64,000 nucleotides of DNA from positions 124,001 to 188,000 of the forward strand of contig JABABU010000003.1 of assembly GCA_014238065.1 (NCBI GenBank). The letters are read 5' to 3'. The notes beneath the pieces are model-generated. The model was not told the DNA's origin. It worked only from the letters and a program-made list of their open reading frames with translations, and ran no database searches. This DNA is from Actinomycetota bacterium (GTDB taxonomy: Bacteria; Actinomycetota; Acidimicrobiia; Acidimicrobiales; Poriferisodalaceae). The translations under genes were made by a program, and so were the position numbers. Shown one piece after another: positions 35,383 to 43,634 of the stretch (positions are counted from its first letter, which is position 1; the number at the start of each line of letters is the position of its first letter).

Positions 35383-36192
35383 TCAACTGAACGATCGTGA
35401 GCCGAGCATGGCTTCGATCACCTGGGCCACGCCGTGCTCATGGTTGGGCGCCGCCACTTCGTCGGCGACGGCCTTCACCATGCCGAGGGCGTTGCCCATG
35501 GCCACGCCCCTGCCAGCCCAGTCGAGCATCGTCAGGTCGTTCTGATTGTCACCGAACGCAACCACTTCTGACCGCTCGATGCCGAGGTTTCCGCACAGAC
35601 GAGCGAGGGCAGAGCCCTTGTCGGCTCCGGCTGGGGTGATCTCGACGAACTTGGCACCCGACGTCGTGACGTTGAGGTCAGCGTGGACGTGCGGCTGGAC
35701 CAGATCCACCAGATCGACCGACGTCACCTCCGGATGGGCGACGAAGATCTTGCCGACCTCGGAGATTCGCTGGTCACCTCTTTCCATCACAATCCGCGGG
35801 CGGCTCTGCGTGGTCGGCGCCATGTCGACGAACACCTGATTCCAGGCCAGTCCCTCCCCGATCTCCCACGCGAACCCCACCTTCTCGAGCGCGGCATCGA
35901 CACCATCACATATCTCATCGACCGCCTCGGAGGTAAAGGTCAGCCGCTCTTCGAGCACGTTGGTCGCGTAGTCGAGCCGATGGCCGCCGTTCGAACCGAT
36001 GAACCAATCGAGCCGAGCCCCCGTAGAGATCGCAAGCGGGGCTCCGCCGAAGTAGCTCCGGCCAGTGACGGCGACCACCACGATCCCCGCATCAACAGCA
36101 GCATTTACCGCCACAACCGTGCGAGGGGCCGGCCGATGATCGACATCGAACAAGGTGCCATCGAGGTCGGACGCGATCAGTTTCACCGGCAC
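35383..36192 (-). CDS. HAD-family sugar-phosphate phosphatase (Cof type)
   Basis: 269 residues. HAD motif I IASDLDGTLFD (nucleophile and acid Asp), motif II VAVTGRSYFG, motif III lysine in ADKGSALARL and motif IV VAFGDNQNDLTMLD. The C2 cap is of the Cof class. Such enzymes dephosphorylate sugar phosphates, FMN or PLP; the substrate is not predictable. GTG start at 36192; a second GTG two codons in is possible. Divergent from the Thr-rich gene, with 159 bases between. Confidence 0.88.
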   Translation of the reverse strand: MPVKLIASDLDGTLFDVDHRPAPRTVVAVNAAVDAGIVVVAVTGRSYFGGAPLAISTGARLDWFIGSNGGHRLDYATNVLEERLTFTSEAVDEICDGVDAALEKVGFAWEIGEGLAWNQVFVDMAPTTQSRPRIVMERGDQRISEVGKIFVAHPEVTSVDLVDLVQPHVHADLNVTTSGAKFVEITPAGADKGSALARLCGNLGIERSEVVAFGDNQNDLTMLDWAGRGVAMGNALGMVKAVADEVAAPNHEHGVAQVIEAMLGSRSFS

Positions 36193-36351
36193 CGACTCGG
36201 TCTAGCAGCAGGTCGTGCGTAACCATCGTCAATTCCGATCACTGAACCTCTTAGCCATCGTTGGTGCGACATGACCGATCTTCACGGAACCCTCATACAA
36301 GATCCGTAAGTTTCTCAGGTGCCTGGCCAGCGCGGGCCGATAGGAAGACCG

Positions 36352-36792
36352 ATGAGCAGCCTGAACATCACATCTCGATCACACCCGGCGCGACGGGCCC
36401 GCCGCGTGGTCGGTGTCACGAGCCTGGCAACCACCGTCGGCATCGTGGGTGGCATCACCGCGACGCAACGATCGAGCTCTGCGGAAGATCTGATCAGCCC
36501 TGATGATGAACAGAGCACACTGTCGAAGTTGACCCAGACCTCCACCACAGTGCTACCAACCACTGTGGCGACGCCCGTTCCCACGTCGACCACGACAGCC
36601 ACAACGACCACGACGACCACGACGAGTCAGCCAGCAGACAATCCGTTCGCAGAGACCGGCGCGCTCTCCGGACTCGATGACATCGTCACGCCGACCACCA
36701 CGACAACGACAGCTCCACGGCCGGTGAAGAAAGCGCCACCGGCAACGAACAACCCGCCGCCCCCTCCGACTACGGTCTCGAATGGCTCATGA
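36352..36792 (+). CDS. Thr/Pro-rich single-pass membrane or secreted protein
   Basis: 146 residues. Basic N-terminus with RRARR followed by a hydrophobic segment (about 20-38), so it is membrane-anchored or exported. The rest is low-complexity linker dominated by Thr tracts and ends with a Pro-rich tail. A short ordered island, NPFAETGALSGLDD, sits between Thr tracts. No FMN_bind domain is recognised. AGGAAG precedes the ATG. It overlaps apbE by 11 bases, so it is tied to the flavin-transfer genes. Function unknown. Confidence 0.75.
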   Translation: MSSLNITSRSHPARRARRVVGVTSLATTVGIVGGITATQRSSSAEDLISPDDEQSTLSKLTQTSTTVLPTTVATPVPTSTTTATTTTTTTTSQPADNPFAETGALSGLDDIVTPTTTTTTAPRPVKKAPPATNNPPPPPTTVSNGS

Positions 36793-37690
36793 ACGCTTGT
36801 GCGAAGCTATGGGCACCACGGCACATCTGATCACCGTCGGTGCGCGGACCCACGTCGTCGACGATCTCGTGTCCAGACTCGGCGACCTCGAACGCAGGTG
36901 GACACGTTTCTCGGCCACCAGCGAACTCTCACAGCTGAATAGCGCCTCTGGCGCGGTGACTGTTGTCGAACCGGACACGTTCCGTCTGATCGCGTCTGCG
37001 GTCGAAGGGTGGCACCGCACCAAAGGCAGCTACGACCCGACAGTGCTCGCGTCGATGACGGCGCAGGGGTACGACACCTCGTTCGAAAACATCGGGCCCG
37101 CACCCACGCTCGCCACAACGATCGCAGCTCCCGGATGCGGAGACATCGTCCTCATGCCGCAGTCGAACGCCGTGCAGCTGCCCATCGGCATTGCTCTCGA
37201 CTTCGGCGGAATCGGCAAGGGCTTCGCGGCCGATCTCCTGTGCGACGAGACGATGTCGAGCGCAGCGGCCAGCGGCTTGTGCGTCAACATCGGCGGCGAT
37301 GTTCGTGTCCATGGCGAAGCGCCAACCAGCGACGGCTGGATCATCGGGCTCGCCGCCACCGCTGTCGGCGGCAACAAAGCCAAGCGAGTGGCCCTCGGCG
37401 ACGGCGCCGTGTGCACCTCACGAACCGACTTGAGAACATGGACCGGACCCGAAGGTCAACGGCACCACCTCCTCGATCCGAGAACCGGAAAGCCGACCGA
37501 GACCGACATGACAGCAATCAGCGTTATCGCAGGATCAGCAGCGGTTGCTGAGCTCGTGACCAAAGCTGCGATCGTTTCCGGCGTCGCCGGAGCGGCAACC
37601 TACGTCGAAGAGTTCGGAGCAAGTGCACTCGCCGTGAACACCGATGGCGCTCTCATCGAGTTCGGAAACATCAAGGACTACCTCGCGTGA
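36782..37690 (+). CDS. apbE: FAD:protein FMN transferase
   Basis: 302 residues. MGTTAHLITVGA at the start, the core DFGGIGKGFAADLL and NIGGDVRVHG, and TDMTAISVIAGSAAVAELVTKAA that ends the T-fold with its metal-binding Asp/Thr. ApbE attaches FMN to Thr/Ser of flavoproteins, often outside the membrane. No signal peptide is seen, so it would act in the cytoplasm or by an unrecognised route. It is flanked by the Thr-rich protein and the ferric-reductase-like protein, overlapping both. Confidence 0.93.
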   Translation: MAHERLCEAMGTTAHLITVGARTHVVDDLVSRLGDLERRWTRFSATSELSQLNSASGAVTVVEPDTFRLIASAVEGWHRTKGSYDPTVLASMTAQGYDTSFENIGPAPTLATTIAAPGCGDIVLMPQSNAVQLPIGIALDFGGIGKGFAADLLCDETMSSAAASGLCVNIGGDVRVHGEAPTSDGWIIGLAATAVGGNKAKRVALGDGAVCTSRTDLRTWTGPEGQRHHLLDPRTGKPTETDMTAISVIAGSAAVAELVTKAAIVSGVAGAATYVEEFGASALAVNTDGALIEFGNIKDYLA

Positions 37691-38310
37691 CCGCCCTTCT
37701 CGGCAACGAACAGCTGACCTGGTACATCGCAAGGGCATCCGGGATCACTGCGTGGTTTCTCTCAGCAGCCGCCGTGCTCTGGGGCCTGTTCCTTTCCACG
37801 GGCGTGCTGCGCGGCCGACCCCGTCGCCCGTGGCTTCTCGACCTCCATCGCTTCATCGGAGGGCTCACCGTTGTCTTCACGCTGGTCCACATGGCAGCAC
37901 TGATAGGCGACAACTTCGTGCACTTCGACCTCGTCGACATACTCATACCCATGGCATCGGAATGGAAGCCAAGCGCAGTCGCATGGGGCGTTGTTGCGTT
38001 CTGGCTCCTCCTCGCCGTCGAGATCACCTCGCTTCTGAGACGAGCCGTCGTCCCGGAACGTGTCTGGCGCGCCGTTCACGCGTCGAGTTTCCTGCTGTTC
38101 GGCTTCGCGACCGTGCATCTTCTCCAAGCCGGCACGGATGCTGACAACCCACTGTTGTTCTGGCCCATTGCCACGGTGAGCTTTCTCGTCCTGTTCCTGT
38201 CGTGGTGGCGGATTTTGGTCGGCCGATCGAATCCCAACGGCACGTCGCCAACGCCGCGCCGCGACACGCCAGGCCTCACCCGCAGGAGCGAGCTCAGCTC
38301 AGTTGGCTGA
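37687..38310 (+). CDS. Ferric-reductase-like transmembrane heme protein
   Basis: 207 residues, six hydrophobic segments. Paired histidines in LHRFIGGLTVVFTLVHMAAL and in WRAVHASSFLLFGFATVHLL would hold two b hemes across the membrane. GTG start overlapping the apbE stop (GTGA). With apbE it looks like a transmembrane electron path from inside to a flavinylated outer acceptor. The 3' end overlaps the convergent gene at 38299 by 12 bases. Confidence 0.85.
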   Translation: MTALLGNEQLTWYIARASGITAWFLSAAAVLWGLFLSTGVLRGRPRRPWLLDLHRFIGGLTVVFTLVHMAALIGDNFVHFDLVDILIPMASEWKPSAVAWGVVAFWLLLAVEITSLLRRAVVPERVWRAVHASSFLLFGFATVHLLQAGTDADNPLLFWPIATVSFLVLFLSWWRILVGRSNPNGTSPTPRRDTPGLTRRSELSSVG

Positions 38311-38712
38311 CCAGCCCTTCCATTCGCGGACGGCGATGACGATCGCAGGACCCGCCGGCGCGTTGTCGTGGTACTGGTGATAACGGGATGCCACGACTCC
38401 TGCAATGCCATCGCGTTCCGGGCCGTCGTCGACGATCCGCGCTATCCCCTTCGCTCTGACCCACCACAGCCTCGACCAGTCGGCATCGTGGTAACGATCA
38501 GCCAGCAACGTCACGTTTGGATCACGACGCACGTTCGACAACCTCTGAAGATGGCTCGTGGTCTTCGGCTTGTGATCGACGAGCGTGAAGATCGTGTCAT
38601 CGACCAGGGCGAACGTCACCGGCACGAGATCCACGCTTCCGTCGAGCCGATTCGTGGCGAGCACAACTCGCCGTGCCTCACCAAACCGAGCGCGGGCCAC
38701 ATCGACATCCAC
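38299..38712 (-). CDS. PPOX-class F420-dependent split-barrel oxidoreductase
   Basis: 137 residues. FGEARRVVLATNRLDGSVDLVPVTFALVDDTIFTLVDHKP is the split beta-barrel core, and LLADRYHDADWSRLWWVRAKGIARI follows, as in TIGR03668-like actinobacterial proteins. These bind F420 or FMN and reduce small molecules. GTG start. The window also has an FrhB-like protein at 40382-41551, consistent with F420 in this organism. Confidence 0.82.
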   Translation of the reverse strand: MDVDVARARFGEARRVVLATNRLDGSVDLVPVTFALVDDTIFTLVDHKPKTTSHLQRLSNVRRDPNVTLLADRYHDADWSRLWWVRAKGIARIVDDGPERDGIAGVVASRYHQYHDNAPAGPAIVIAVREWKGWSAN

Positions 38713-38798
38713 CGCGCCAACCTACCCACGTCCCCCGCCCCATCGCGTACTGGTTGAGGTTCGTTCCCTGACGCCGAATGATTCCGAGGTGGGGTGAC

Positions 38799-38844
38799 CC
38801 CCTTGGTCGCCTTCGGCTCTCTACCCCTTGGTCGCCTTCGGCTC
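38799..38844. repeat. 25-base tandem duplication across the acyl-CoA dehydrogenase stop codon
   Basis: CCCCTTGGTCGCCTTCGGCTC occurs at 38799-38819 and again at 38824-38844. The second copy encodes the last residues (EPKATKG) of the gene at 38821-40074 and the first lies just beyond its TAG. The four bases between the copies include that stop codon. Confidence 0.85.
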
Positions 38845-40074
38845 CTTGGGCAGGCCCAAGACGCGTTCACCCACAATGTTTCGCTGAATCTCGGCAGTCC
38901 CGCCCCAAATAGTCTCGGAACGGCTGAAGAAAAACGCAGCCTGCATCGGCGACACCGGATATCCAGGGGTCCCGTCCCGGCGACCGACTCCGGCCACCGA
39001 CTGCGCCCCATCGGTGCCAGTGAGCAACTGGCCGTTCATGCCCTCGATCTCGAGATACAGCTCCATCACCGCCTTGTGATACTCGGACCAGTTCATCTTG
39101 TTGAGCGCGCCGATCGCGGCGCTCTTCATGTCCTTGTTCAACACCGATGCCAACGAACGAAGGCCGTTGATACGCATGATCGCCACCTTCGAGTGCGCCC
39201 ACGCGAGGCGCTGGCGGATCTGCGGATCGTTGATCTTTCCGTTCTCACGAGCAACCTCGACGATCGAATTGAGCTCGCGCTCGAAGCGCCGATGACCCGT
39301 GGTCGCCGACGTTCCGCGCTCGAAACCAAGCGTCGTCATGGCCACCTTCCATCCATTGTTCAAACCGCCGACGATATTGTTCTTGGGACACCTCGCATCG
39401 GTGAAGAAGACCTCGTTGAACTCCGCCGACGAGTCGATCTGCCGAATCGGACGCACCTCGACGCCGGCCTGGTTCATCGGCACCAGCATGTAGGTGATGC
39501 CGGCGTGCAGCGACGCTTCAGGATCAGTACGAGTCAGCAAGAAGCAATAGTCAGAGTTCTGAGCCTGAGTCGTCCAGACCTTCTGACCGTTGATGACCCA
39601 CTCTTCGCCATCCAGTTCCGCCTTGCACTGAAGCGACGCGAGATCAGACCCAGATCCAGGCTCGCTGAACCCCTGACACCACGACGTCGAACCCTCGAGA
39701 ATCCCCGGCAAGAACTGCTTTTTCTGTTCCTCGGTGCCCCACCGAAGAATCGTCGGGCCGACAAGCGTGTCGCCGAAGAAGTCGCCCCGCATCGGGGCGT
39801 CGGCTCTGTCGAACTCTTCGGAGACAATCACGCCCTCCATCGTCGACAGCCCCTTGCCACCGTACTCCTGGGGCCACGACGAACAGATCCAGCCGCCCTC
39901 GAACAGCTTCGTCGTCCATTCCTTGTTGAACTGTTCGCGATCTTCACCCGACAGGGAGAAGTCGTGATTACGCTCACCATCAGCCGAAAACCAGCCCTCC
40001 GGCAAGTTCTCCGTCAGCCATGCTCGAACATCGGCGCGGAACGCTTCGGCCTCTGGGGGATATGTCAAGTCCAT
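38821..40074 (-). CDS. Acyl-CoA dehydrogenase
   Basis: 417 residues. GFSEPGSGSDLASLQCKA and WVINGQKVWTTQAQNSDYCFLLTR are the FAD/substrate regions, and SETIWGGTAEIQRNIVGERVLGLP is the C-terminal signature. The catalytic-glutamate assignment to a chain-length class is not possible by eye. It is of the long subgroup seen in actinobacterial sterol and fatty-acid catabolism. Start ATG at 40074; ten residues upstream are possible but add nothing. It needs ETF, encoded at 44996-46751, as electron acceptor. Confidence 0.92.
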   Translation of the reverse strand: MDLTYPPEAEAFRADVRAWLTENLPEGWFSADGERNHDFSLSGEDREQFNKEWTTKLFEGGWICSSWPQEYGGKGLSTMEGVIVSEEFDRADAPMRGDFFGDTLVGPTILRWGTEEQKKQFLPGILEGSTSWCQGFSEPGSGSDLASLQCKAELDGEEWVINGQKVWTTQAQNSDYCFLLTRTDPEASLHAGITYMLVPMNQAGVEVRPIRQIDSSAEFNEVFFTDARCPKNNIVGGLNNGWKVAMTTLGFERGTSATTGHRRFERELNSIVEVARENGKINDPQIRQRLAWAHSKVAIMRINGLRSLASVLNKDMKSAAIGALNKMNWSEYHKAVMELYLEIEGMNGQLLTGTDGAQSVAGVGRRDGTPGYPVSPMQAAFFFSRSETIWGGTAEIQRNIVGERVLGLPKEPKATKG

Positions 40075-40080
40075 GGCTGA

Positions 40081-40119
40081 GAGTCTAGCGACTCTTGTTA
40101 CCATTGAGTAACTATCATA
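40081..40119 (-). promoter_or_regulatory. Promoter and two inverted repeats in front of the acyl-CoA dehydrogenase gene
   Basis: Minus strand: -10 candidate TATGAT (40119-40114), directly followed by the inverted repeat GTTAC-N6-GTAAC (40112-40097), which would cover the transcription start, and then a second palindrome GAGTC-GCTA-GACTC (40094-40081) in the leader, seven bases before the ATG. The first is placed like an operator for a TetR- or GntR-type repressor; the second could be a hairpin over the ribosome-binding region. No -35 is clear. Confidence 0.5.
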
Positions 40120-40348
40120 GTGTCTGCAACTGGTTTGGATCCCCTCAGGAACTTCCCTGATGGGCTCTCGGATTGGGCGGACCCTCGTTGTTGCAGCGGC
40201 CCGCCGTGGCGTCGCTTCGGCCTGTCGTGTTCTCGACGATTCCGTGTCACCCTGACGCGCCTGCGGTGACGGGAACTAGCTCGAATATCGCCGACGAAGC
40301 CCAGGTCGCCGTGATCCGACCCCACTCCCCGACGAACGGCGGAACTCG

Positions 40349-40375
40349 TTGACCTCGAGTAGAGCGTCGTACAGT
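40349..40375 (+). promoter_or_regulatory. Candidate promoter of the FrhB-like gene
   Basis: TTGACC (40349-40354), 15 bases, TACAGT (40370-40375), then six bases to the ATG at 40382. Spacing is short. If real, the message would be leaderless, consistent with the absence of a Shine-Dalgarno. Confidence 0.35.
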
Positions 40376-40381
40376 GAGCCC

Positions 40382-41551
40382 ATGGCCGTGACAGAGACCC
40401 AAGCGCCCCTGAAGAAGGAACGCTGGACCCACCAGTGGAAAGAGCTCTACAGCGAGGTCATCACAACCGGGTTGTGCACCGGGTGCTCGGGATGTGTGAT
40501 CTCGTGCCCTCACGACGTCATCGGATACGACCACGAACAGGGCGGGTTCACTCCGTTCCACCTCGAGGAAGAACTCGGACTGGACGACTGCGGCCACGGC
40601 GTCAAGGGCTGCACCAGCTGCACCCGGGCGTGCCCGAGGTTCAGAACGTGGGAGGACGAGGCAGACAACTTCATGTTCGGAAGGGCTCGGCGTGACGATG
40701 AGCCCTCGGGCATCTTCAAGGACATCATCCTCACCAGGGCCTCCGATGACTTCATCCACCAGACCGGCCAGGACGGCGGACTCGTCTCGGCAATTCTCAT
40801 CTGGGCGCTCGACAACGGCTACATCGACGCCGCGCTCACGAGCTATGTCGGCGAAGGTGACGACGGTGACTCGTGGACAGCCTCGCCGGGGCTTGCCCTG
40901 AACCGCGACGATGTCATCCGCGGAGCCGGCTCTCGATACACCTACTCGGCCAATCCGCTCGCGTTCAACGAAGCGATGGACAGTGGAGCAACAAAGGTCG
41001 CACTCGTCGGCATGAGCTGCCAGAGCTCGATCCTGCCCGTGATGAAGAGCCGCAAGATCGGCAAGGTCGGTAACCGGTTTGCCCTCAACATCGGACTGTT
41101 GTGCTCGAAGAGCTTCGACGAAGCCATCTTCGAGGAGTTGTTCGAACTGAAGTACGGCCTCGACAGGACCACCATCAAGAAAACGAACATCAAGGGCGTC
41201 TTCCAAATCTGGACACACGACGGCGCGTACTACGAGATCAACCTCAAGGAATGTCATGCCTGGACCCGGGAGGGCTGCAACCACTGCCCCGATTTCGCGG
41301 CTGAGCACGCTGACATCTCGACCGGTGGCATTGGCAAGTACAACGACTGGACGCTCACGATCGTCCGCACCGACCTGGGTCGCGAAATCATCATGAAGAT
41401 GCTGGCCGACGGCTCGCTCATCGGCCGACCTGGCGATGATGACCCTGGCGCGATCGCCTTGATGCACAAGCTCTCTGCGAAGAGTCGTCAGCGCTGGCCC
41501 GAATTCGCCTGGGAGAAACCGGCGTTGTTGCCAGTACCCACGAGGAAGTAG
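40382..41551 (+). CDS. FrhB/FdhB-like F420 or NAD(P)H:ferredoxin-type iron-sulfur flavoprotein
   Basis: 389 residues. N-terminal ferredoxin-like part with CTGCSGCVISCP (about 31-42) and CTSCTRACP (about 77-85), then the FrhB N- and C-terminal domains (TGQDGGLVSAILIWAL, MSCQSSILPVMKS, GLLCSKSFDEAIFEELF) and a further GCNHCPDF motif. Family members pass electrons between F420 (or a flavin) and iron-sulfur carriers. No hydrogenase or formate dehydrogenase subunit is nearby, so the partner is unknown. Divergent from an acyl-CoA dehydrogenase gene. Confidence 0.87.
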   Translation: MAVTETQAPLKKERWTHQWKELYSEVITTGLCTGCSGCVISCPHDVIGYDHEQGGFTPFHLEEELGLDDCGHGVKGCTSCTRACPRFRTWEDEADNFMFGRARRDDEPSGIFKDIILTRASDDFIHQTGQDGGLVSAILIWALDNGYIDAALTSYVGEGDDGDSWTASPGLALNRDDVIRGAGSRYTYSANPLAFNEAMDSGATKVALVGMSCQSSILPVMKSRKIGKVGNRFALNIGLLCSKSFDEAIFEELFELKYGLDRTTIKKTNIKGVFQIWTHDGAYYEINLKECHAWTREGCNHCPDFAAEHADISTGGIGKYNDWTLTIVRTDLGREIIMKMLADGSLIGRPGDDDPGAIALMHKLSAKSRQRWPEFAWEKPALLPVPTRK

Positions 41552-41562
41552 CCGGCCACGGC

Positions 41563-42192
41563 TCAGAGGCCGAGACAGCGATTCAGCAGATCCACAAGCG
41601 AAGGTTCGATATCGGCGTCGACGTACTCGGCGAGTGCCCACGAAGGCACGATCAACGCGGCTCTCTCTGCAGCGCACTGACATGCTGATCCCAGCCGAGA
41701 CGAACCAAGCGTGCACGCCGCTGACAGCGCTTCCAAGTCGCCGATCGCCGTCGGAGCGAGTCGTTCGCCCGCACACCTCTCAATGGCGTCATCCACCTCG
41801 GCGGGGAGCGTATCGGATGACTCCACGGCGACCTCGAAGTCGGCCATGACGTCGGCAATGCCAGACTCGGCGAGTGCGCCGAGGGAGCAATGACATTGGC
41901 CGGCGAGAGTTGCGTCGGTCACGCAGGCATCGAGAAAGGCCACCGTCTCCGACAATGGATAGGTCAGAGGAGGCGCAGCGGTTGTTGACATGGTGGTGGA
42001 GGTTGACATGGTGGTGGAGGTTGACATGGTCCCGGCATCTGCCACAGCGGGTGTCATCGCCATGGACGTAGTGGTGACGTCGATCGTCGGCGAGACCGGC
42101 ACCGCCGATTCGCGCGCTGCGTCGCCAGTACCCGAGGTGCAGGCTCCGAGGACAACGACCGCGATCACCAGAAACAACCGGAACTCGCGCAT
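41563..42192 (-). CDS. Secreted lipoprotein with duplicated four-cysteine module
   Basis: 209 residues. Lipobox VVLGAC with Cys18, a Thr/Ser linker holding MSTSTT twice (an 18-base repeat at about 41989-42024) and two similar halves: Cys90, Cys100, Cys102, Cys140 and Cys160, Cys171, Cys173, Cys206. Both halves show C-x9/10-C-x-C followed by a late Cys, so an ancient duplication with disulfides is likely. No family recognised. It starts one base after the udgB stop, though the functions look unrelated. Confidence 0.7.
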   Translation of the reverse strand: MREFRLFLVIAVVVLGACTSGTGDAARESAVPVSPTIDVTTTSMAMTPAVADAGTMSTSTTMSTSTTMSTTAAPPLTYPLSETVAFLDACVTDATLAGQCHCSLGALAESGIADVMADFEVAVESSDTLPAEVDDAIERCAGERLAPTAIGDLEALSAACTLGSSRLGSACQCAAERAALIVPSWALAEYVDADIEPSLVDLLNRCLGL

Positions 42193-42193
42193 G

Positions 42194-42859
42194 TCAGAGT
42201 TTCGCCAGTTCGCGTGCTCGGATGAACACGTCATCGAGCATGTCGGTTGTCAATCTGCCGGTGAAGGTGTTCTGCTGGCTCGGGTGAAACGAGCAGACAA
42301 TCGATCGCCCGTCATCGAGGGTCAACTCGAGGAGATGGCCGAACTTCGGTTTCCGTGTAACGCCAAGCAGACCGGCGGCTACCCCGTACCCGAAGTGACC
42401 GAGGGCGACGAACACTCTCACGTCGTCAAGTAGCTCGAGTTCGCGCTCGAGGTACGGCTTGCACCGATCGCGCTCTTCGACGGTTGGCTTGTTCGCAGGA
42501 GGGGCGCAGCGAACCGCAGCAGTGACCCAGGCATCAATGAGCTCGAGCCCATCGTCGAGCCGCGTGGACTCTGGCTGATTGGCGAAGCCGGTCCTGAACA
42601 TCGATGCGTAAAGAAAGTCACCCGATCGATCGCCGGTGAACACCCGGCCGGTCCGGTTGGCACCGTGGGCTGCCGGAGCGAGACCGACGACCATGACCGC
42701 TGCGTCAGGATCGCCGAACCCCGGCACAGGGCGGCCCCAATAATCGTCATCTCGATAACTCTTGCGCTTCTCGACCGCGACCTGTTCGCGCCAATCGACA
42801 AGGCGAGGGCATTGTCGGCACTCCGTGATCTCGTGGCACAACTGGTCGAGGTCGTTCAT
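42194..42859 (-). CDS. udgB: Uracil-DNA glycosylase, family 5 (UdgB)
   Basis: 221 residues. CRQCPRLVDWREQVA is the first part of the iron-sulfur-binding region, GLAPAAHGANRTGRVFTGD the uracil-pocket motif of family 5, and SFHPSQQNTFTGRL the second motif. Three or four cysteines (CRQCP and others) would ligate a 4Fe-4S cluster. It removes uracil and other deaminated bases from DNA. The ATG at 42859 is at the domain start; a longer frame to 43003 has no support. Divergent from 42934 with 74 bases between. Confidence 0.9.
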   Translation of the reverse strand: MNDLDQLCHEITECRQCPRLVDWREQVAVEKRKSYRDDDYWGRPVPGFGDPDAAVMVVGLAPAAHGANRTGRVFTGDRSGDFLYASMFRTGFANQPESTRLDDGLELIDAWVTAAVRCAPPANKPTVEERDRCKPYLERELELLDDVRVFVALGHFGYGVAAGLLGVTRKPKFGHLLELTLDDGRSIVCSFHPSQQNTFTGRLTTDMLDDVFIRARELAKL

Positions 42860-42933
42860 CGATGTGACGCTACCGAGCGAGCGACCGCCGCGGGTCCACC
42901 GACCCGTCGTCTGGCCGGTAGGTTGACCCAGAC

Positions 42934-43620
42934 ATGGCAGCAACAAAGAAACCGGTCTCCAAGAGCCGAGGGCGCTCGAAGAACGACCCACCGAAGCCGA
43001 CAACCGTCATCTTCGTGCGACACGGAAAGACTCCGACGACGGGTGCCGAGCTGCCAGGTCGCTCTCCCGGGCTCCATCTCGGCGATGTCGGAGTGACACA
43101 AGCGCAGACCGCAGCAGACCGGATCGCCGTACTCGGCGACCGGGTGAAAGCGATCTATGCTTCGCCACTCGAACGCACGCGTGAGACCGCGGCGCCCATC
43201 GCCAAGGCGCTCGGGCTCAAGGTGCAACGGCACCGCGGCCTGCTCGAACTCGATGTCGGCGATTGGACGGGCCGCAAACTCAAGGATCTCTACAAGCTCC
43301 CCGAATGGCGAACCGTCCAGAAGTACCCGAGCGGGTTCACCTTTCCGGGTGGAGAGTCCTTCGGAGCCATGCAGGCCCGCATCAGCGACACCGTCATCCG
43401 GCTCGTGGCGGCACATCCCGGCGAGGTCGTCGTGTGCGTCTCACACGCCGACCCCATCCGGGCGTTGATCGCTCAGGCAATGGGCACCCACCTCGATCTG
43501 TTCCAACGCATCGTCGTCTCACCGTGTTCGATCTCGGCGGTGATGTACGGAAGCGAAGGCCCGGTGGTTCTCGCCGTCAACTCAATCGGCGGCCCATTGA
43601 AGGATTTGGCGCCCGCATAG
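42934..43620 (+). CDS. Histidine phosphatase family protein, MSMEG_4193-like
   Basis: 228 residues, a basic N-terminus of about 22, then phosphohistidine motif VIFVRHGKTPTTG, ASPLERTRETAAPIA and the second catalytic His in VVVCVSHADPIRALI. It is a 2H phosphatase/mutase fold. In many actinobacteria this exact member is next to DUF3090 and SCO1664-type genes, as here, 14 bases and 1 base apart. Substrate unknown. Confidence 0.88.
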   Translation: MAATKKPVSKSRGRSKNDPPKPTTVIFVRHGKTPTTGAELPGRSPGLHLGDVGVTQAQTAADRIAVLGDRVKAIYASPLERTRETAAPIAKALGLKVQRHRGLLELDVGDWTGRKLKDLYKLPEWRTVQKYPSGFTFPGGESFGAMQARISDTVIRLVAAHPGEVVVCVSHADPIRALIAQAMGTHLDLFQRIVVSPCSISAVMYGSEGPVVLAVNSIGGPLKDLAPA

Positions 43621-43634
43621 GGCAAGGAGCGCAT

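Larger units (their letters stand above)
40075..40381. other. 307-base divergent intergenic region
   Basis: Between the acyl-CoA dehydrogenase and FrhB-like genes. Apart from the minus-strand repeats near 40081-40119 and a plus-strand promoter candidate near 40349-40375, I see no gene. Short frames here have no start signals or protein-like composition. Confidence 0.6.

Noticed and set aside
35267..35400. tRNA-Arg 3' end as an attachment site
   Set aside because: No integrase, no repeated 3' end and no foreign-looking genes nearby.
36560..36720. Repetitive ACG/ACC tracts considered as a CRISPR or tandem array
   Set aside because: They are in-frame Thr codons of a linker; there are no spacers.
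43263..43634. Upstream extension of DUF3090 into the histidine phosphatase
   Set aside because: The GTG at 43635 has a good Shine-Dalgarno and matches the family start.
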